Shown here piece after piece: positions 44,242 to 64,000 of a DNA stretch of 64,000 nucleotides; position 1 is the first letter of the stretch, and each line of letters starts with the position of its first letter. The position numbers and the translations under genes were made by a program. Origin of the DNA: Chromobotia macracanthus. Its lineage: Eukaryota; Chordata; Actinopteri; Cypriniformes; Botiidae. The notes beneath the pieces are model-generated. The model was not told where the DNA came from and did no database searches. It saw only the letters and a program-made list of their open reading frames with translations. Where the stretch lies: the NCBI GenBank assembly GCA_036877525.1, contig JAZGTH010000071.1:1676001-1740000 (forward strand), given 5' to 3'.

Positions 44242-47080
44242 ATGACCCAGGGGAAGCAGTCAGTAACTTTCTCCAGCTCCAGTCTCCGTCCTTCCTTCTC
44301 CTCTCACTCGCTCTCCGCTGGATACTCCAAGCGCATCGCCGTCGGACTCGCGCCGAGCGTCTATGGAGGCGCCGGAGGATCCAGCGTGCGCGTCTCTTAC
44401 GCACAGGGCAGCCGGAGCAGCTTCGACCTGGCCGGGCTCGGCGGCGGGGATAATGGCTTCGGCGTCTCTTTCAATGAGAAGTCCACGATGCAGAACCTGA
44501 ACGACCGTCTGGCCTCCTACCTGGAGAAGGTGCGCTCTCTGGAGAGAGCCAACGCGCAGCTGGAGCGCCAGATCCGCGAGTGGTACGACAAGAGAGCCCC
44601 GGTCACCAGAGACTACAGCCACTATTACTCCACCATCGAGGATCTGCGTAAAAAAGTGAGTGAGATCGCAGAGATGAAGGAAAGATCTCATCTAACAGTG
44701 TACAGAACTTCATCTTAAAACAAAACCCAAGACCAAAACTGAGATCCAGAACCAAAACTGAGATCCAGAACCAAAACTAAGATCCAGGACCAAAACTAAG
44801 ATCAGCACGTTACATAATGATTCTCAAACTTATCAAATCGTTATATGTGCATATTAGCATATTCATTTATTATATTAATCAATAAAGAGTCAATAAATAT
44901 TATCAATAAATACATTACAATATAGTAAACCAATCTGTGTTCTTATCACATGCAAATTTAGTTTTTGTATATGAGAGCCTTTTTATTCTATCATTAAAAC
45001 AGTATAAATGTAATAATAAATAAATAAGTTACCAGTGTGCTTATCAAATGTCCACTTCTCCTCAGATCTCCGTCGCCAGCATGGACAACGCTCGCATCAT
45101 ACTGCAGATCGACAACGCCAAACTAGCAGCCGAAGACTTCAGAGTCAAGTTAGTAAACAAAACCGAAACCTTCTTAAAACTGGTGACAAGACAAATCTCA
45201 CAGACTTACACTGACGGAGGGACTCAAGCCACTTCCAAGAACTAGAATATCATAGACATGTAGAGTTTGAGTTGAGTCTGTATTTGTGTGCTAACCAGAA
45301 TTTTTTTCGATGGTCTGCAGGTACGAGAATGAGCTGGCGATGCGTCAGTCCGTGGAGGCCGACATTATTGGCCTGAGGAAAGTTCTGGATGACCTCACCA
45401 TGACCCGATCAGAACTCGAGATGCAGATTGAAGGTCTGAAAGAAGAACTGATCTACCTGAAGAAGAACCATCAAGAGGTGAGAAAGGCCTTTTAAGATCT
45501 TGTTTCTGGGTCCTCCAGGCAGGGCCAAACCTGGTGAAGCGAAGAGAGATCTTTAATCAGTGATCCTCCAAACCAATAATCTTCTCCAATCAAGTGTCAT
45601 TTGAACCATTATGAGTAATGCTAGTTCTGTAATTTACTATAACTTGCAGCCTTGAAGTTAAGGTGAAAGCTCTTGGTTGGATCTTTAAAAGTTTAAGAGC
45701 CAAAGTTCACGCAGATCAGGCGTGTTCCACAGATCAAAGTCTAAAAGATTTCATTACACTAGTAAAGAACCGTTAAGAGCCAGCTTTCCTCCAAAACAAT
45801 TTCTGCATAATGTTAGAGGAACGGCAGGGCAAAACAGCTTATAAAACCGTGATATTGCTGCTCTGTAGGAGTTAGCTGCTCTTCGCGCTCAACTGACATC
45901 CAGCTCCGTGAACGTGGAGGTGGACGCTGCTCCTCAGCAGGACCTGTCCCGCATCATGGAGGAGATCCGACAGCAGTACGAGGGCATCATGGAGAAGAAC
46001 CGCAGAGAAACGGAGACTTGGTTCAAGGGCAAAGTAAGTGTAGAGTCAAGCGTATTCAAATGCAAGCAGACATGGTTTTATTACAACTAGACTGAGACGA
46101 CCAGATGGTCCACACCTGGATTTTGACCTTCGACCTTTTCCTGCAGTCTGACGAACTCAACAAGCAGATGTCCATTAAACAAGAAGATATCTCACAGTCT
46201 CACACTGAAGTCAGTGAGCTCAAAAGAACACTGCAGGCGCTGGAGATCGAGCTGAATTCGCAGATTAGTTTGGTACGTCCTTCTCTTTCTCCTCCAACAT
46301 TCATATGAGCTTTGATTAAACTACTAAATGTTTTCTGTACTGCCAAGTACCAGCTACCATTAGAATAAGCTTAAGGTGATGTCATGCATAGCCCTGCCCC
46401 CTAACTGTTTTCTGCTCTGCAATTGGACAGAAAGCAGCTCTGGAGGGCACACTGGCAGACACAGAGGGGCGGTACAGCCTTCAGCTGAGCCAATTGCAGG
46501 CGGTCATTAATGGTCTGGAGGCGGAGCTCAGTCAGGTGCGCATTGACATCGAGAGGCAGGCCAATGAATACAAGCTGCTCCTGAACATCAAGACCAGACT
46601 GGAGCTGGAGATCGCCGAGTACAGAAGACTTCTGGACGGAGAGGACATTCAGTAAGTCTGCACTGATACTGAAAACATTACAGACAAAGCCTTGTTTACA
46701 GAAATAATCCCCCGCTACTGGGAAATAGTCAACCACAAACAGAAAAAAGCAAAATGGTCTTTTTAAGGGTTGTGCCAGGGTGTAAAAACATTGTTTCTTT
46801 CCTAGGAAACAAACAGTCAAGATTGTAGAGGTTGTACAACCTCCTCCACCTCCAAAACGTAAGTTGTTTTTTAACGTTTAGAAAGTAACATTGATCATAT
46901 CGATCATTCGTCCATTGATTTATGGACATACAGATGTCAATGTTTAAACCTGTGTGTCTCTATCGCTTCTCCTCAGACGAGCCCGTGGTGACCAAGCGTG
47001 TGCGCACAGTCATTGAAGAGGTTGTTGATGGAAAGGTCGTTTCTCGCACAGAGGATGTCGATGTGGTGAGCCACAAGTAA
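44242..47080 (+). CDS. Type I keratin
   Basis: Acidic intermediate-filament protein that pairs with a type II keratin in epithelial cytoplasm. Eight exons: 44242-44655, 45066-45148, 45321-45477, 45869-46033, 46147-46272, 46431-46651, 46806-46858 and 46977-47080; 1323 nt, 440 aa. Head 1-78 is Ser/Gly-rich. The rod starts at NEKSTMQNLNDRLASYLEKV (78-97), the helix-initiation motif, and ends at EIAEYRRLLDGEDI, the termination motif near 375-388. The 52-residue tail contains five prolines in QPPPPPK and ends DVDVVSHK, not the Gly-rich tail of many epidermal keratins. QIDNAKLAAEDFR and MTRSELEMQIEGLKEEL are type I signatures. Exon boundaries follow the type I pattern and all phases fit. The exact teleost paralogue could not be named. 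It is the only plus-strand gene in the window and converges on ptpn4. Confidence 0.96.
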
Positions 47081-47179
47081 AGACGACAATAAAAACCTTA
47101 AAGAAAAATGTTTGGTCAAACAGAGCCACACATGATATAAGTAATCTCCATTTAACACCTCATGTAAAACACAACAGAA

Positions 47180-47185
47180 AATAAA
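47180..47185 (+). terminator. Polyadenylation signal of the keratin gene
   Basis: AATAAA 100 bp past the stop. An earlier AATAAA at 47088-47093 is only 8 bp past the stop and less likely to be the main signal; another lies near 47282. Confidence 0.55.
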
Positions 47186-47589
47186 AGGACAAGCTGCAAT
47201 ATTTTTGTGTTGTCTTGCATTTCTTGACGTGGAGGATCTATAATGTATCACCAATATTTGATTAACATCCTGCAAAACTGCAAAATAAACATCTGCACAA
47301 CATGCATACACTCTCTCAATTCAGGCCCAAACTTTCCTGAAACCTTATAGTAAAATCGTACAAAACACAAACAACCAGTTATTTTTTATAACACTTTTAA
47401 TATATAACATCATATTTACAAATATTTCACATATGACACAATGTAGTTAAGAGTCCCCCAACAGTTATTTATATTTGACAAAATCTTCAACATAAATTTA
47501 ATTAAACAGCATCTTCCCGCATCTCACGATTACAGTATAAATTCTACAGTAGCACAGCTGACCACCGCAGTCAGTTACAAAGTGCTGTC

Positions 47590-47595
47590 TTTATT
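47590..47595 (-). terminator. ptpn4: Candidate polyadenylation signal of ptpn4
   Basis: AATAAA on the minus strand, about 1.3 kb past the stop. 47596-48929, which has no other gene, is then the ptpn4 3'UTR. The two convergent transcripts would end about 400 bp apart. Confidence 0.5.
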
Positions 47596-48929
47596 CAATT
47601 ATTTATCCAATTTTTCTTTAAATACAAAAATACCAACATAACATTGGTAGTAAATTTCTAGCTGCTGCGCGATGACGTACACTGAAGCGAATCGGCTTGA
47701 CATTCAGAGCGGTGGGCCGGATTTGGTCCTTGATGCCAAATCGTTTACGCAATGGCACCGCGAAACATCATACGGGAGAAACACATTAACTTTACTGACA
47801 GTTTGTTCATAAAACACCTGTAAACCATTAAGATGATCTGGAGTGTCACATTAAAAAAACAGATGCTCTGTTTGCGGTTTCATTTCTAAACATTTGCATT
47901 GATTTCAGACGGCAGAAAATGAGAACTTTACATTTCATGATTAGGTACTGTAAAAATCATTTTTAAGTCAAATTCATTGTTCGCTACAGCCCAAACAGTG
48001 CAGATCTGTGTTTGCAAAACTTTAAGTTACTGACAAATTTACGCACAAGTACTCAGATTCATTCGGTTCTATAGCATAGCTGTACTAAGGAAACTGTCAA
48101 GATGTCAAGAAGCAAACATGAACTTCACAGCTTATAAAGTTTAAATAAAAATCTGCTTCTAAGATCCTGCCATCTTGGACCTTTGAGCCGAACAGCTGCT
48201 AACAAGTAAATCTGTCAAAGCACCAATCAGTTTTAGAGGCAAACAACTGTGAGATTTGGCAGCAAGAAAATTTTCAGTAATTTTCATTTTCAGTGTAGCT
48301 GATACAAACTGTTCATTTTTGAGTAAATTTAGAGAAAACTTGTGGTAATCTCACGTAAACTGTTAAGTAATTATAGCTAGTATTTTACGAAAGCCAGGAC
48401 TATACTGATGGCGCAGAAGTAAAATCTAACAAAATCTGCATCATTCAAGGCTGAGAAGAGTTTGATCAGTGGCTGACTGCTTCTGTTGAACGAGTTGCAT
48501 TAAAAATGCTTAAGCTAACAGTGTAAAGTTAAGTTTTAAAGTTAAGTAACTAAAACAAGGACAGTCACAGTCAGGAAAAGGGAGAGACGGGGTGAGCACC
48601 CGTTGTTTTTAAGTTCACTGTTAAAAAACAAACAAACAAAACACAAAACCGTAAAACGTTGGTAGTTGCAGGAGTTCGTTCTGGCGTGGATTGTGGCTCA
48701 TCTCAGCTTTTGGCTCCAAAAACAAAAATTATTAACAGTACCCATGAATCAGTGACCTGAACTTATTTCAATGAAAAATCCCTTTATAGTCATTGTTTGT
48801 CGCTGTAAAGTGCAATAGTGCTTTTCGTCTATATTTTAGCTTGCAGGCGGTCATGTCCACTGCCGTCCAGCAGGGGGCGACGGCGGACGAATGTTGTTCT
48901 CACTGGCAGTAGTTCTGACCACGCTGCGT

Positions 48930-60909
<11,980 letters not shown>

Positions 60910-63042
60910 TACGCTCCCCCTTCCGTCTGCAAAACACACCAGAGGGCAAAGGTCACGCTCAGATAACCTGCAGTCGCCAGAGCGTACCTTCTTAAAGGGG
61001 CAGTAAACCAAAAAATACAAATTCATTTTTTGAAGAATCATTACAGAACGCTTGCCGTATATTTCATACATTCATTTTTAGGTGAACTGTTACTTTATGC
61101 CACATAAAAAACCCCACCAGAGTTCTCCGAAGGATTTTCAGGTTCTGCTAGTAAAAATTAGATCACATTTTAAACGAAAGCAGAAACCAGAATATTCTGC
61201 TTTAATAATTCTGCAACTGAAGAAATCAGAAAGTGTGGTAGTCATCACGGCAGGGGTCAAGATCATTCAGATTCATCCAACTCATAAAACGGAACTGCCT
61301 GATTCGTTTCATTTTCCAGTGAATCAGGTAACCTGATTGAGTTTGTGACACACGATCACCCTCTGCTATTCATATTAACTCCAGCTATTCACAGCCTCAA
61401 AGATATTGTCAAAGGAAAGGTCGTTTTTGGCATCTCATCTGTCGGTTTTCTGGCTTTCTGGAGTCAACGGTGCCCACAGAAGATTCTGTGAAAAAATCTT
61501 TCAACCTATTTATGAAATACAGAGTAATTTTGAACAGGGTCACAAAGCGACCTCAATCTGAGACGAAACCAGTAAATATATTCCTTTCAACAATTCCTGA
61601 CAGTGTACAATTTTAAGAATCCGTTTCTCAGGCATGATTTAGTTTTTGATTGATATTTGAGCTAACTGAAGCATGTTGAATGCTTCTTTATTTTTGTACA
61701 CAGACGGGATTTGTGTTGTCACTGGACATCAAACTTAGACTGTCTGACTCTACACTTCCTGAGTCTTTGGCTAGAGGTGGCCCACCATAAGAGTTTTGAC
61801 CCTGTTTGTTCACATTGGAACATGTTGTAAACATAACATGGGAGGAAATGACCAAATCTGGCCACAGGGCAGTACACAGGAAGCAGGTTATGAGCTTATG
61901 AGATGTTGTATATCCTAAACACTAGCTAAATACATTCCCTGCACGTTCACCAGTGTTAAGGTCAGGCTGGGGTAGAATTTATGGCCCAGGGTGACAAATA
62001 CCAGTTCTTCACCAGGTAAGAAAGGACTTAAAGCTTTAACAACCAAATAAGCCAAAATTTGCCTTTCTTTGGAATACTCAAAACTGCTAGCTCTTTCCCG
62101 AAAGTCTTTGGACATGCCATTTGCATCATTTGTCATGCACAGTTTCCCACATATACAATAATTTTCTGCATTTTTTTCTTCCATTTTAAGACACACCTAC
62201 GTCTCTTTACACGTCTGCTGTACAAAACAAGGTCCCATAATGCCAACAGGCAGCTGCATAAACATCTAAGGGTCAGAGTTTGTGACCTCTAGGAACAGAC
62301 GTGTGACCTTTTAGTGGGGTCACAGACAGCCATTTAGACTCCCACACCCAAACAATTTCCACCATTAAACTGTGACACGATTTCAACAGAAAGGTTTTGT
62401 CATCGATAACAAATCAGTTCTTGAATTTAAACATACTTGAAGTGAGTCCAAAACGCAGTTTGTAAACCGTCTGGTCTGTTTAAGATCTTCCAGCAGGTCA
62501 CAGGTCTCTTAATATGACACTATTAAAACTTAATAAACCGATTTCAGATCGTAAAGATGCATAAACACAGTCTTCATGTGTAATGTTAATGTCACCGCAA
62601 GCGTTTTTGTTTCATCAGAATCAAACGGTTTCATCTCTTTGTGTAACTTTCTCAGCTGTGATGTAACTGATAACATGCGTCTGCGTCTGTGTGGTGGAAC
62701 TTTGCTGTTCTCTAGAAGTTTTCCCGGATGTCAACGAATACCACAAACACAGAGACACCTAAAATTTTCCGCTGAGTGGAGTTCAGACCACCAACATCTC
62801 AGACAGAAACAGTGGGGTTCGAAAGTGAGTTTTTTTTTCCCCACCCCAAAACTGTCTCACTCAGCCTCCCAAACTACCACCCCAACATTTTAATCTTCTG
62901 TGAGGTCATCACGACCCACAGCTCCCCCCCAATTAAAATGCAGCTTGCCCTGCGACAAAGGTGGTACCAATAGGCTGGACTGGCACTTGTAGGTCCAATT
63001 GAACTTTTCATTTGTGGCATGCATGCGATAAACACACTATTT
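60910..63042. other. ptpn4 5' intron or flank
   Basis: After the 17-nt leader attached to the first ptpn4 coding exon, no further exon could be recognised on either strand. 61100-62900 holds no features I can support; it is probably the intron behind an untranslated first exon outside the window. Confidence 0.5.
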
Positions 63043-64000
63043 GTTAAACGCATCAGATGAGGCATCAGGTTTAAACGCATCAGATGAGGCATCAGGTTTA
63101 AACGCATCAGATGAGGCATCAGGTTTAAACGCATCAGATGAAGCATCAGGTTTAAACGCTTCAGATGAAGCATCAGGTTTAAACGCATCAGATGAGGCAT
63201 CAGGTTTAAACGCTTCAGATGAAGCATCAGGTTTAAACGCATCAGATGAAGCATCAGGTTTAAACGCATCAGATGAGGCATCAGGTTTAAACGCATCAGA
63301 TGAGGCATGAGGTTTAAACGCATCAGATGAAGCATCAGGTTTAAACGCATCAGATGAGGCATCAGGTTTAAACGCATCAGATGAGGCATCAGGTTTAAAC
63401 GCATCAGATGAGGCATCAGGTTTAAACGCATCAGATGAAGCATCAGGTTTAAACGCATCAGATGAGGCATCAGGTTTAAACGCATCAGATGAGGCATCAG
63501 GTTTAAACGCATCAGATGAGGCATCAGGTTTAAACGCATCAGATGAAGCATCAGGTTTAAACGCTTCAGATGAGGCATCAGGTTTAAACGCATCAGATGA
63601 AGCATCAGGTTTAAACGCATCAGATGAAGCATGAGGTTTAAACGCTTCAGATGAGGCATGAGGTTTAAACGCATCAGATGAGGCATGAGGTTTAAACGCA
63701 TCAGATGAGGCATCAGGTTTAAACGCATCAGATGAGGCATGAGGTTTAAACGCATCAGATGAGGCATCAGGTTTAAACGCATCAGATGAGGCATCAGGTT
63801 TAAACGCATCAGATGAGGCATGAGGTTTAAACGCTTCAGATGAGGCATCAGGTTTAAACGCATCAGATGAGGCATCAGGTTTAAACGCTTCAGATGAAGC
63901 ATCAGGTTTAAACGCTTCAGATGAGGCATGAGGTTTAAACGCATCAGATGAGGCATCAGGTTTAAACGCATCAGATGAGGCATCAGGTTTAAACGCATCA
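63043..64000 (+). repeat. 27-bp minisatellite running off the right edge
   Basis: About 35 head-to-tail units of GGTTTAAACGCATCAGATGA followed by GGCATCA, with A/G, A/T and C/G variants at fixed positions (GAAGCATC, GCTTCAGA, GCATGAGG). Unit length is a multiple of three and free of stops in some frames, giving spurious ORFs on both strands. Nearly every unit carries the palindrome GTTTAAAC. The true extent is unknown because the window ends inside it. Confidence 0.97.

Noticed and set aside
44242..47080. Assigning a specific zebrafish keratin symbol
   Set aside because: Teleost type I keratins are numerous and similar; without a database comparison the paralogue cannot be named.
62874..63998. 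Very long Leu/Met-rich minus-strand ORF (374 codons) and its plus-strand counterpart rich in LNASDEASG
   Set aside because: Both lie on the 27-bp minisatellite; a stop-free unit with a length divisible by three gives open frames automatically. No promoter, splice context or known protein.
63043..64000. CRISPR-like array of regularly spaced repeats
   Set aside because: Units are contiguous with no unique spacers, no cas genes are present, and the genome is a vertebrate's; this is a minisatellite. The arrays at 34401 and 43259 were rejected for the same reason.

Overview
This window reads as vertebrate nuclear DNA from a teleost fish, probably otophysan or cyprinid-like. It has short exons with GT-AG introns, abundant microsatellites, tRNA-derived SINE fragments and small non-autonomous DNA transposons. 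Fish-type gene content includes a Gv-class G alpha, a proglucagon with GLP-2, and a teleost-style type I keratin. There is no prokaryotic or viral gene organisation. Species assignment is inference only.

Layout, left to right. (1) 1738-2506, minus: first two coding exons of the Gv G-protein alpha gene (gnav1), which runs off the left edge. (2) 4874-10445, minus: complete pcyt2, ethanolamine-phosphate cytidylyltransferase, 13 coding exons, 402 aa. (3) 11519-13327, minus: proglucagon (gcga), with a stop codon overlapping a splice donor that separates a glucagon/GLP-1 product from a glucagon/GLP-1/GLP-2 product. (4) 14890-22056, minus: complete dpp4, 26 exons, 744 aa, the protease that inactivates GLP-1 and lies next to gcg in mammals too. 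(5) 25091-26051, minus: mettl21a, 218 aa. (6) 26763-28141, minus: gamma-S-like crystallin, 174 aa. (7) 30261 to about 38562 or further, minus: the krt222 orthologue, here with an N-terminal rod that is absent from the short human protein as I recall it. (8) 44242-47080, plus: a type I keratin of 440 aa, the only plus-strand gene. (9) 48930-60909, minus: complete coding region of ptpn4 (FERM-PDZ-tyrosine phosphatase), 26 coding exons, 933 aa.

Every complete gene was rebuilt exon by exon. Splice phases agree and the summed coding length is divisible by three in each. The one exception is the 5' end of krt222, where a head-like exon does not join in frame.

Non-coding content: three large minisatellites (15-bp unit at 34401-35096 in a krt222 intron; TGTGTTAA-type array at 43259-44042 just upstream of the keratin TATA box; 27-bp unit from 63043 to the window end), several dinucleotide repeats, SINE fragments and two small transposon-like families. 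The genes do not form a single pathway. The only functional pair is gcga and dpp4 (hormone and inactivating enzyme). mettl21a-crystallin and krt222-type I keratin are old vertebrate linkages. I found no wholly new system; the most interesting items are the gcga stop/donor overlap, the krt222 structure, and microsatellites that serve as splice-site polypyrimidine tracts.
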